DNA of 64,000 bases from Tichowtungia aerotolerans (lineage in GTDB: Bacteria; Verrucomicrobiota; Kiritimatiellia; Kiritimatiellales; Tichowtungiaceae). The stretch covers positions 1,120,900 to 1,184,899 of the forward strand of contig NZ_CP047593.1 of the NCBI RefSeq assembly GCF_009905215.1. The letters run 5' to 3'. Below the pieces are notes generated by a model. The model was not told where the DNA came from and made no database searches. It saw nothing but the letters and a program-made list of their open reading frames with translations. This document shows, piece after piece, positions 16,761 through 24,447 of the stretch; positions within the stretch are counted from its first letter, which is position 1; each line of letters begins with the position of its first letter. Position numbers and translations under genes: made by a program.

Positions 16761-18520
16761 CGGCGGTTCTCCTGCAGCTCAGTCATCTGCCGCTTCAGCT
16801 GATCAATCGCTGCAACCAGTTCCAGGTTCTGCTCGCGGAGTTCTTTCACCGCATTGATCAGAATCGGAACAGCTCCCTGATAGTTCACAGACAGCTCACC
16901 GCTCGGGGAATCCGTTTGGGCGACCAGTTCCGGAACCACGGCCTCCACCTCCTGCGCAATCAGTCCGTAATGACGATTTTCATCCCGACCGGATTCTTCT
17001 TTCCATCGGAAAGTTTTCCCGTCCAGCCGGGAAACCATATCGAGCGCATTGTCTACGGACTCGATATCGCGCTTGAGGCGCCGATCAGAAGTAACGGTTA
17101 CGTCACCGGCAACCATCATATTTCCATCGGTTGAAAGGGACATGCCTGAGACATAGCCGCCGGTTGCATAACTGGCGAGTTCCAGACCGCCGTCCGAGGC
17201 GCTTATTTTCCATTTATCGGCATTGACGGCGCCGTTGTCTGCCCACAGGTTCACCTCGGCCTCGGCCCCTGCCGCGGCAAGAATGTCGGCACTCTGAGAA
17301 TACACGGTACTGAAGCGATAGTTGGTCGCCCCCAGAGACGTCACAGCATCCGCGCCCGGATGCCATCCGGCAGTTGTCGCATTGCCGATGACCGCAATAT
17401 CTGCTCCATGACTGACCGCCTGATAACCGATTGTAATGGCGCCGCTGTGTGTCGACGAGGCAGACGTACCGATGGTGATGTCATTCAGTCCTGTTCCGGA
17501 CGCCCCGCTGCCGACGACGACACTGTTCACCTCATCCGCCCGGGCATTGTAACCGAGGGCCACCGAATCGTCCTCGCCGGCACTGGCAAAGCCGCCGATC
17601 ACGGTGATGCGATAAATCGTACTGTCGCCTCCTACCCGGGCTGAGAAAATCGCCGGCATCCACTGGGTCCCGACCGCCAGATCATTCAGAATCATGTCGT
17701 GATTATAGCCGGGAAGCCATTGTCCTGAGTCGGAGAACGCGCCAATCCATACATTGTCTTCGCCTTCGCGGTTGGTATAACCGGCCAATGTCCCAAGCGC
17801 CGTATTCCGGTTGGCATTGACTGTACTGCTCCCCCGGTTGTTATCATGCCCGGCAAGCACTCCCACAAAAGTATTGAAGTCTGCATTCTCCGTCGCGGCA
17901 CCGGCATTGTCACCAATCAGCGTGTTGGCCGTTCCCTCGCCGATATCCGTTCCGGCGCTGTTCCCAACCATTGTATTGCGTATCGCAGTCGTAAGGTCCC
18001 AGCCGGCCTCTGACCCGACCGCTGTATTATACTTTCCTTCTGTCGAAGAGCGCAGCGCCTGTTTGCCCACCGCCACATTATCATCGCCGATGGTATTGCT
18101 ATAGCCGGCATCTTCTCCAACAAATGTGTTGCAAAATCCCTCCGTATTCGAGGTTCCGGCTTCCTCGCCAATAAAGGTATTGTCACCACCGCTGGTATTG
18201 GCCGCTCCGGCCTCCGTTCCAATAAATGTATTGTCGGTTCCTGTCGAATTCAGCCCGGCCCATTTACCAACAAAAACATTGTCTGAGCCTGTGACATTCG
18301 ACCTCCCGGCCAGTGCCCCGATAAATGTGTTATCTGACGAAGTCGTCTGGTTACGTCCCGCATGAAATCCCATAAACGTATTGTAGAGTCCGTCAGAGAG
18401 CACACGACCCGCCTCATATCCAATCAGCGTATCATAATCACCGGTCGAGAGACTGTTGCCGGCACCGGTTCCATACGTTGTATTGCCTATCTGAGCCAGA
18501 CCGTATCCGGCAGATGCCAT
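16757..18520 (-). CDS. YadA-head-like repeat protein with Peptidase S74 intramolecular chaperone; frameshifted signal peptide
   Basis: A surface fibre-like protein of about 587 residues. Residues 15-240 are about a dozen repeats of roughly 20 residues (NTFIGxxAGxSNTxGxx), like trimeric adhesin heads. The C-terminus, from SDRRLKRDIESVD near residue 475, is a Peptidase S74 chaperone domain with its self-cleavage Ser and Lys, then a coiled coil. The ATG at 18520 begins MASAGYGLAQ, only the end of a signal peptide. Upstream, an ATG at 18552 with a good ribosome site opens MKMVIKFF in another frame; one more T in the T7 run (18528-18534) would join them into MKMVIKFFLLAMASAGYGLAQ. The gene is either phase-variable, recently broken or affected by a sequencing error. 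Confidence 0.82.
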   Translation of the reverse strand: MASAGYGLAQIGNTTYGTGAGNSLSTGDYDTLIGYEAGRVLSDGLYNTFMGFHAGRNQTTSSDNTFIGALAGRSNVTGSDNVFVGKWAGLNSTGTDNTFIGTEAGAANTSGGDNTFIGEEAGTSNTEGFCNTFVGEDAGYSNTIGDDNVAVGKQALRSSTEGKYNTAVGSEAGWDLTTAIRNTMVGNSAGTDIGEGTANTLIGDNAGAATENADFNTFVGVLAGHDNNRGSSTVNANRNTALGTLAGYTNREGEDNVWIGAFSDSGQWLPGYNHDMILNDLAVGTQWMPAIFSARVGGDSTIYRITVIGGFASAGEDDSVALGYNARADEVNSVVVGSGASGTGLNDITIGTSASSTHSGAITIGYQAVSHGADIAVIGNATTAGWHPGADAVTSLGATNYRFSTVYSQSADILAAAGAEAEVNLWADNGAVNADKWKISASDGGLELASYATGGYVSGMSLSTDGNMMVAGDVTVTSDRRLKRDIESVDNALDMVSRLDGKTFRWKEESGRDENRHYGLIAQEVEAVVPELVAQTDSPSGELSVNYQGAVPILINAVKELREQNLELVAAIDQLKRQMTELQENRR

Positions 18521-18641
18521 GGCGAGTAAAAAAACTTTATGACCATTTTCATCACATTTCCCCCTTCACGGAGGGAAACGAATTTAAGGGTCACAAACAA
18601 TATAAAAAAACAGAAATATATGAGTTACTTGATCACAATAC

Positions 18642-19913
18642 TTACCCTGCAACCATTCGAACCATTTCCTGCATAACGCCCCTGCGGGACTCGACCAGTC
18701 GGGCGGCGGAGGCGCCGAGCGTTTTCCGAGCCCCGGAATCGGCCAGCAGTTCTGCGACCGTTTTTTCCAAGGCTTGAAAATCCACGACCTGCCGCAAAGC
18801 ATTGGCGGACAGAAAGTCGTCCATGACGGACGGAAAATTTTCCATATTGGGGCCAACCACAATCGGTTTTCCGAACAGCGCCGGTTCAATCGGGTTCTGA
18901 CCTCCATGCTGTGTGAGGCTTTTGCCGACAAATACCAGATCGGCGGCGGCATAAAAGCCCATCAGTTCACCGGTGGTATCAATCACCAGCACGTCGGCCT
19001 TTGACGCTTCCCGGGAGCGAAGCGAGCAGGTCAATCCCTGCCCCTCAATAGCGGCCGCCACATTTTCGCGCCGCTCGGCGTGGCGCGGAACCAGAACCAG
19101 AAACAGGTTCGGATATTTTTCGCGCAGTGTTTTATAGATTCTGCAAAGCACCTCTTCTTCGCCGTCCCAGGTGGAACCGCCGAGCAGGATGAACGCATCA
19201 TCCGGAACACCCGCCTGTTTCAGAACGGCGCGCGCCGGCACCGCAGCATCCGGCGCGGGCGGCGGAAGATCATATTTGGCCGTTCCGAGCGCATGAACGG
19301 ATTCGGGCCGTGCCCCCATTGCAAGCATGCGCCCGGCATCCTGTTTGCCCTGCACACAGATCGGATCGATCAGTTCCAGAATCCGGCGCGTGAAGCCGCG
19401 CAGTTTCATATAGCCGCGAAATGAGGAATCGGAAACACGTCCGTTGATTAATGCGACCGGAATGCCGCGCCGATGCGCCTGCCGAATCAGGTTGGGCCAG
19501 AATTCACATTCAACCAGAATCAGTTGGAGAGGATGGATAGCGCCAAAGGCTCTCTTCATGATGAACGGCATATCCAGAGGGAAATAGATCAGCACATCAC
19601 GGCGGTCCATTCGTTTCTCGCCAATGGCATGCGCCGTCGATGTATTGGTGCTGAGCACAAACCGTGCGTCGGGATTCTGCCCGCGATACGCCGCGATAAA
19701 ACTCAGCGCAATATTGATTTCACCCACGCTGACGGCGTGGATCCAGATGTGGCGCCCCGCTTCCAGTCGACGGGTTATTCCGTGCCCATAAATACCGAAC
19801 CGCTGTTCGAAATGCTTTTTGTAACCGCCGCGCCGCGCCATGCGCGTCAGGAATTTCGGCAGCATCAGCAGAAACACCAGAGGAAACACCAGATTGTAAA
19901 TAAACCAGATCAT
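18642..19913 (-). CDS. waaA: 3-deoxy-D-manno-octulosonic acid (Kdo) transferase
   Basis: A GT30 glycosyltransferase of 423 residues at the inner membrane that adds Kdo to lipid A. An N-terminal membrane helix leads into the GT-B fold; HAVSVGEINIA near residue 60 contains the catalytic Glu, followed by STNTSTAH and FPLDMPF. The second domain has GGSTWDGEEE, VPRHAERREN, FVGKSLTQHGGQNPIEPA and GPNMENFP. It shows this organism builds lipopolysaccharide. A decayed palindrome at 18765-18779 encodes FQALEK. It lies 55 bp after the recombinase-KilA-N block; no other LPS gene is near. Confidence 0.96.
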   Translation of the reverse strand: MIWFIYNLVFPLVFLLMLPKFLTRMARRGGYKKHFEQRFGIYGHGITRRLEAGRHIWIHAVSVGEINIALSFIAAYRGQNPDARFVLSTNTSTAHAIGEKRMDRRDVLIYFPLDMPFIMKRAFGAIHPLQLILVECEFWPNLIRQAHRRGIPVALINGRVSDSSFRGYMKLRGFTRRILELIDPICVQGKQDAGRMLAMGARPESVHALGTAKYDLPPPAPDAAVPARAVLKQAGVPDDAFILLGGSTWDGEEEVLCRIYKTLREKYPNLFLVLVPRHAERRENVAAAIEGQGLTCSLRSREASKADVLVIDTTGELMGFYAAADLVFVGKSLTQHGGQNPIEPALFGKPIVVGPNMENFPSVMDDFLSANALRQVVDFQALEKTVAELLADSGARKTLGASAARLVESRRGVMQEMVRMVAG

Positions 19914-19921
19914 AAAAACGC

Positions 19922-19968
19922 GAGAGTTTCGGGTTTCAGGACGCCACTTTCAAGTTTCAAGTTCGCCG
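19922..19968. repeat. Word-like repeat (TTTCAAGTTTCAAG type)
   Basis: The gap between waaA and the recombinase gene holds GGGTTTCAGGACGCC then TTTCAAGTTTCAAG, a short tandem-like word of no coding value. It resembles other low-complexity words seen in this window (53565-53597, 55442-55549). Confidence 0.4.
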
Positions 19969-20910
19969 TCATGCCCGCGGATGGGCCTCTTCGTAAACAC
20001 GCTTGAGTTTTTCGATGGAAACGTGCGTGTAAATCTGGGTTGTTGAAAGGCTGGCATGGCCGAGCAGCTCCTGCACGCTGCGCAGGTCGGCGCCGTTGTC
20101 GAGCAGATGGGTCGCAAAGCTGTGGCGCAGTGCGTGCGGAGAGATGGTCGGCTTAAGCCCGCAGTACGCCACATATTTTTTCACCATTCGCTCAATGGAG
20201 CGCGCGGTAATCGGCCCGCCGTTTTTATTCAGGAAAACAACCTCCCGCGAACGCGCCTGCTGACCCAGCTCGTTCCAAACCTCGGAACGCATCGACAGCG
20301 CGTTCTGCATGGCGATTTCCGCCGGGCGGCCCAGCGGGCAAAGCCGTTCCTTTTTGCCCTTTCCGAGAACATTGATGATGCCGGAAAGAATATCGATCTG
20401 GTCTTCTTTCATGCTGACCAGCTCGCCGACTCGCATGCCGGTGCTGTAGAGCACTTCCAGAATGGCCGTGTCGCGCACAGGAGCGTATTCATCAAATACC
20501 TTTTTCTTGTCTGTGCCCCTGGCCATTGCGTGCGGAGCGGCCAGCAGCTGATCGACCTCGTTCATGGAAAGCACCGCCGGCAGATAGCTTCCTTTTTTGG
20601 GAAGCTGCAGGCCGGAAAAAGGATTGAGCGCCACATACTCTTCGCGCACCAGAAATTTGTAGAACGAACGCAGCGCCGAAAGTTTGCGGCCGGTCGTCGC
20701 CGGCGCCATTTCCAGTTTCTGGAAGAAGACCAGGAACTTCCGGGCGGCAAAACGGTCGGCCTCTTTCCACTTATAGGGCGGCTTCGTCTCGTCGCCCCAC
20801 GTCAGCCCGACGAACTGCTTAATGTCCATCAGGTAGTTGGAAATCGTATGCCCGGAGGCATTCCGTTCCCCTTCCAGATACTTCACAAAATGTTCGACGC
20901 ACGGATCCAT
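19969..20910 (-). CDS. Tyrosine recombinase XerC/XerD
   Basis: A site-specific recombinase of 313 residues, the usual Xer length. The N-terminal SAM-like core-binding domain (HFVKYLEGERNASGHTISNY) precedes a catalytic domain with Arg in STGMRVGELVSM, His-x-x-Arg in SPHALRHSFATHLL, His in LGHASLSTTQIYTH, and the Tyr nucleophile in that last motif. It probably resolves chromosome dimers at dif. It overlaps the KilA-N gene by one base (TAATG). An intact palindrome at 20710-20724 and a decayed one at 20273-20287 lie inside. A dif site was not found in the window. XerC versus XerD cannot be decided here. Confidence 0.93.
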   Translation of the reverse strand: MDPCVEHFVKYLEGERNASGHTISNYLMDIKQFVGLTWGDETKPPYKWKEADRFAARKFLVFFQKLEMAPATTGRKLSALRSFYKFLVREEYVALNPFSGLQLPKKGSYLPAVLSMNEVDQLLAAPHAMARGTDKKKVFDEYAPVRDTAILEVLYSTGMRVGELVSMKEDQIDILSGIINVLGKGKKERLCPLGRPAEIAMQNALSMRSEVWNELGQQARSREVVFLNKNGGPITARSIERMVKKYVAYCGLKPTISPHALRHSFATHLLDNGADLRSVQELLGHASLSTTQIYTHVSIEKLKRVYEEAHPRA

Positions 20911-21728
20911 TACTTCAACCGCTTGACTCCCGAATCATCCAAGAGAATCTTCATTTGCTGAATGGCAGTCTGGTTGAGCTTCATCAAACGTTCTTCACGC
21001 GCCACTCCATCCGCAATAAACAGAGCATTCAGGCTTTCAAGATTGGCGAGACAAACCAGCTGCGCAGCATTGGCGTGGTCACGAATGTTTCCTTTATCGT
21101 CCGAATGATTTTCACGCCACTGCTTCGCCGTCATACCAAACAGCGCCATATTCAGCACATCCGCTTCATTGGCATACACAAAACTGATCTGCTGCGGAGT
21201 CAGCTCCGGCGGAATCAGATTCGCCTGAACCGCATCGGTATGAATGCGGTAGTTGATCTTGGCGAGATTGCGTCGGATATCCCATCCCAGCTGCTTGTGC
21301 TCATCCTCCTTCAATCGCTGGAACTCTTTAATCAGGTAGAGCTTGAACTCCACCGACACCCACGACGCAAATTCAAAAGCAATGTCCTTGTGAGCGAAGG
21401 TTCCTCCGTAACGGCCTGTTTTTGCAACAATACCAATCGCACCTGTAGATGAAATCCAGCGCTTGGGAGTTAACGAAAAGCTGTTAAGCCCTGCCTGATT
21501 TCTAATTCCATCGAATTCGATGGAATTAAAATCCGGGTTATTCAGTTGCTCCCAGATTCCGAGAAACTCAATTGTATTCCGATTACGCATCCAGTTCTGG
21601 ATAATGTAGTCGCTCCTCTCCTGATCTCTATGCCGGGCAATATCTGTTATGCTGATATAATCATCCTGATGCAGCTTCTGAACGGCAACCATCCTCTCCA
21701 TCACGTCGATCTTTTGTATTTTAGCCAT
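20910..21728 (-). CDS. KilA-N domain-containing protein
   Basis: A 272-residue DNA-binding protein. The N-terminus (IKxDDYISITDIARHRD-type stretch; EFLGIWEQLNNPDFN) and GGTFAHKDIAFEFASWVS are KilA-N hallmarks, and KLYLIKEFQRLKEDE follows. The C-terminal half (LNMALFGMTAKQWRENH, AQLVCLANLESLNALFI) is typical of chromosomal KilA-N proteins of unknown role. I start at 21728 with AGAGGCG upstream; a longer open frame runs back through repeats and is not credible. The stop overlaps the xer start, which implies coupled translation. A 26-bp perfect palindrome lies inside the coding region (21503-21528), and a 22-bp inverted repeat lies just upstream. Confidence 0.88.
   Translation of the reverse strand: MAKIQKIDVMERMVAVQKLHQDDYISITDIARHRDQERSDYIIQNWMRNRNTIEFLGIWEQLNNPDFNSIEFDGIRNQAGLNSFSLTPKRWISSTGAIGIVAKTGRYGGTFAHKDIAFEFASWVSVEFKLYLIKEFQRLKEDEHKQLGWDIRRNLAKINYRIHTDAVQANLIPPELTPQQISFVYANEADVLNMALFGMTAKQWRENHSDDKGNIRDHANAAQLVCLANLESLNALFIADGVAREERLMKLNQTAIQQMKILLDDSGVKRLK
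21503..21528. repeat. 26-bp perfect palindrome inside the KilA-N gene
   Basis: The half-site TAATTCCATCGAA is followed directly by its exact reverse complement. In frame it encodes NSIEFDGIRN. The outer TTCCA and TGGAA match the arms of the dispersed 15-bp palindrome, with a 10-base centre in place of five. Confidence 0.75.
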
Positions 21729-21745
21729 ATCGCCTCTTTTCTCCA

Positions 21746-21767
21746 AACGGGTCGATTTCGACCCGTT
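21746..21767. promoter_or_regulatory. 22-bp inverted repeat upstream of the KilA-N gene
   Basis: The arms AACGGGTCGA and TCGACCCGTT are perfect around a two-base centre, 17 bp before the KilA-N start. The place and symmetry fit an operator, perhaps for autoregulation, or a hairpin covering the ribosome site. Confidence 0.5.
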
Positions 21768-21833
21768 CAGCTCACCAAAACCAACTGCCTCGAAGCGTGG
21801 AGCTCTCCTTCCAGATAGAGACGTTACAAACAG

Positions 21834-21910
21834 TTCCAGACATTGGAAATTTATACCTGAAAAATTCCAATGCCTGGAAGCCCGACGATGATTTTTTCCA
21901 ATGCCTGGAA
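21834..21910. repeat. Three palindrome copies in a 31-bp-period array
   Basis: TTCCAGACATTGGAA (21834), TTCCAATGCCTGGAA (21865) and the same again (21896) are separated by two unlike 16-base spacers, giving an exact 31-bp period. The array fills the space between the topA stop and the KilA-N gene; the last copy ends two bases before the topA stop codon. On the minus strand the middle copy is followed by five T, so it may also terminate topA transcripts. Confidence 0.85.
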
Positions 21911-21912
21911 AT

Positions 21913-24381
21913 TTATTTCGCCGCTTTCGGCACGGGAAGTCCGAGGCTTTCACGCACAGCTTCGTAGGTCGGAATCTGACTGGCGTAGCGACCGATCATT
22001 TTTTTCATCGCGGCAACCTGCCGGGGCGAAAGCGTTCCTTTGGCTTCGAACTGCGATGAAAGCGAGCTGTAGAAGTCCTGATCGTTGAATTCACGGTTGC
22101 CGCGTTTGACCGGCGGGTTCCACGTTTCAATCGATTTGCACAGTTCCATCAGGCGGGAGATTTCCCCGGTGACTTCGCCGTCATCTTTCACCTTGAGGCC
22201 CATGTCCTCTTTGACCTGCTCAAAATTGGGAATCTGTTTGGAATATTTCACCAGCAGCGAGTCGAGCGCGGCGACCTGACGGTCGGAAAGGCGCTTGCCG
22301 CTCTGAACCTGCTGCTTGAGGGATTTTACAAATTTCCCGTCATCATAGGTGCGGCGACCCACTTTGCGCGGCTCGTCGAACTCCACTTCTTCGAGGTATG
22401 CCACTTTTTTACCGGTTTCGGTGCGCGGAGCCTCCGGTTTCTCGAGTTTAAGCTCATTGATGATTTCCTGCGGCATCTGCTCAATGTATTTGCAGGCCAT
22501 GCGGAAAATCATCTGTTGCTGACGCGCTGTAATTTTGCCGTCTTCCTGGAATTTTTCGCGAACAGATTTGACGATTTCCGAGTCGTCATAGGTACGACGG
22601 CCGCGTTTGACGGGCTCGTCCCATTCTTTCACCTGCTCGAGCGCTTTGAGTACACCATCGGTTTCCTCCGGCTCGGCCATATCTTTGGCGCCTTCCAGCC
22701 ATTCGAGGAACTGGTTGTAGAAGGAGCTCATCATATCGGTCCATTCGACCGTTCCCTCTTCCACCCTGTCGAGCTTTTCCTCCATTTCGGCGGTAAACTT
22801 GACGTTAAAAAGCGGGTCGAGCGAACTGACGAGGAAGTCGTTCACACGAAGGCCGGATTCGGTCGGCACGAGCTGCCGCTTTTCTTTATTCACATATTCA
22901 CGTTTTTCGATGGTCGAAAGCGTCTGGGCGTATGTGGACGGACGTCCAACTCCGTTCTCTTCAAGAGCGCGGATGAGCGACGGCTCAGAATAGCGGGCCG
23001 GCGGCTTGGTAAATTTCTGCTCGCCGGTCCATTCGATGCAGTCGAGGTTTTCACCTTCGCTGAGCGGCGGCAGTTTGGTTTCTGCATCGTCCTCTTCGCC
23101 CTCTTTCTTTTTGTCGGCGGCGCTTTCGATACCGCTGGCGCGCATATAACCGGGGAAGGCCACTTCGGACGCGGTGGCCCGGAACAGATAGGTGTTTTCG
23201 CTGTCGGTTTCAACCTCGGCTGTACGACGGGCGATTTTTGCCGGGACCATCTGGCTGGCTACGAACCGTTCCCAGACCAGTTTGTAGAGCTTGGCTTCGT
23301 CCTTCTCGAGACCGCTGACGGATGTCGGAGTCTGAGAGACATCGGTCGGGCGGATGGCTTCATGAGCCTCCTGAGCGCCGCCTTTGCTTTTGTAGACGTT
23401 CGGCTTTTTCGGCAGATATTCGTCTCCGTATTCGGACGCAACAAATGCGGCGCATTCTTCCTGCGCGCTTTTCGCAATGTTGAATGAGTCGGTACGCATG
23501 TAGGTGATCAATCCGTTTTCATACAGGCTCTGCGCAATGCGCATCGTGCGCGAAGGAGCAAACCCGCAGACGCTGGATGCCGCCTGCTGAATGGTGGAGG
23601 TGATGAACGGCGCGCGGGCTTTACGCTGAATGGTTTTTTCGATCACACGAGCGACATGAAGGCTGCCGGCCTCCAGCTCGGCCCTGATCTTCTCTGCCTG
23701 CTCGCCGCCTTTGATTTCAGCTTTCTCCCCGTTGATTCGCGCCAGTTTGACGACGAACGGATCCAGCGGCTCAACCTGCTTGCGGACATTGGCGCCCAAT
23801 ACCCAGTATTCTTCCGGCTTGAATTCCTGAATTTCTTTTTCGCGTTCGCAAACCAGGCGAAGAGCAACGGACTGCACGCGCCCGGCGCTGACACCGCCCT
23901 TGATCTGCTTCCACAGCAGCGGGCTGACCTTGAAACCGACCAAACGGTCGAGCACCCGGCGCGCCTGCTGCGAGTTAACGCGGTTCATGTCCATTTCCGA
24001 CGGATTGGCAAAGGCTTCTTCGATCGCAGATTTGGTGATTTCGTTGTAAGTGACGCGGCTGAAGTTTTCTTCCGGAACAAATTCCTTGAGCAGCTCGAAC
24101 AGATGCCATGCGATGGCTTCCCCTTCGCGGTCGGGGTCGGGGGCGAGATACACATGGTCACATTTCTTTGCCGCGGCCTTGAGCTCCGTAATCACCTTGG
24201 CGCGGCCGGTGGTGTTCACATATTCCGGAGTAAACCGGTTGTCCACATCCACACCGAGTTTTTTCGGTGGCAGGTCGCGCACATGCCCCATGGATGCTTT
24301 TACAATATAATCGTCGCCCAGATATTTATTAATTGTCTTCGCCTTGGCCGGCGACTCAACAATGACCAGTTTTTTTGCCAT
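21913..24381 (-). CDS. topA: DNA topoisomerase I with a three-repeat C-terminal region
   Basis: A type IA topoisomerase of 822 residues that relaxes negative supercoils. The TOPRIM domain is intact (VESPAKAKT with the catalytic Glu; APDPDREGEA for magnesium), and the active Tyr lies in LITYMRTDSFN. The usual C-terminal zinc ribbons are absent: there are no paired cysteines. Instead three copies of an 80-90 residue unit follow from about residue 580 (EPVKRGRRTYDDSEIVKSV, EPRKVGRRTYDDGKFVKSL, PPVKRGNREFNDQDFYSSL), each with a SDRQ/SPRQ/TARQ and a QIP or QMP. These are probably DNA-contacting modules that replace the zinc fingers. It is a lone gene before dprA, running in the same direction. Confidence 0.96.
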   Translation of the reverse strand: MAKKLVIVESPAKAKTINKYLGDDYIVKASMGHVRDLPPKKLGVDVDNRFTPEYVNTTGRAKVITELKAAAKKCDHVYLAPDPDREGEAIAWHLFELLKEFVPEENFSRVTYNEITKSAIEEAFANPSEMDMNRVNSQQARRVLDRLVGFKVSPLLWKQIKGGVSAGRVQSVALRLVCEREKEIQEFKPEEYWVLGANVRKQVEPLDPFVVKLARINGEKAEIKGGEQAEKIRAELEAGSLHVARVIEKTIQRKARAPFITSTIQQAASSVCGFAPSRTMRIAQSLYENGLITYMRTDSFNIAKSAQEECAAFVASEYGDEYLPKKPNVYKSKGGAQEAHEAIRPTDVSQTPTSVSGLEKDEAKLYKLVWERFVASQMVPAKIARRTAEVETDSENTYLFRATASEVAFPGYMRASGIESAADKKKEGEEDDAETKLPPLSEGENLDCIEWTGEQKFTKPPARYSEPSLIRALEENGVGRPSTYAQTLSTIEKREYVNKEKRQLVPTESGLRVNDFLVSSLDPLFNVKFTAEMEEKLDRVEEGTVEWTDMMSSFYNQFLEWLEGAKDMAEPEETDGVLKALEQVKEWDEPVKRGRRTYDDSEIVKSVREKFQEDGKITARQQQMIFRMACKYIEQMPQEIINELKLEKPEAPRTETGKKVAYLEEVEFDEPRKVGRRTYDDGKFVKSLKQQVQSGKRLSDRQVAALDSLLVKYSKQIPNFEQVKEDMGLKVKDDGEVTGEISRLMELCKSIETWNPPVKRGNREFNDQDFYSSLSSQFEAKGTLSPRQVAAMKKMIGRYASQIPTYEAVRESLGLPVPKAAK

Positions 24382-24447
24382 GTCTATTCCTTAAAATTCC
24401 ACTCAGCAAAGCGCGCAGCGGAGTGCTGTCTGCGCTTTGAATCTTCT

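Noticed and set aside
21729-21953. N-terminal extension of the KilA-N protein through the palindrome array
   Set aside because: The frame stays open only because the repeats lack stops. The ATG at 21728 has a ribosome site and begins the conserved domain.
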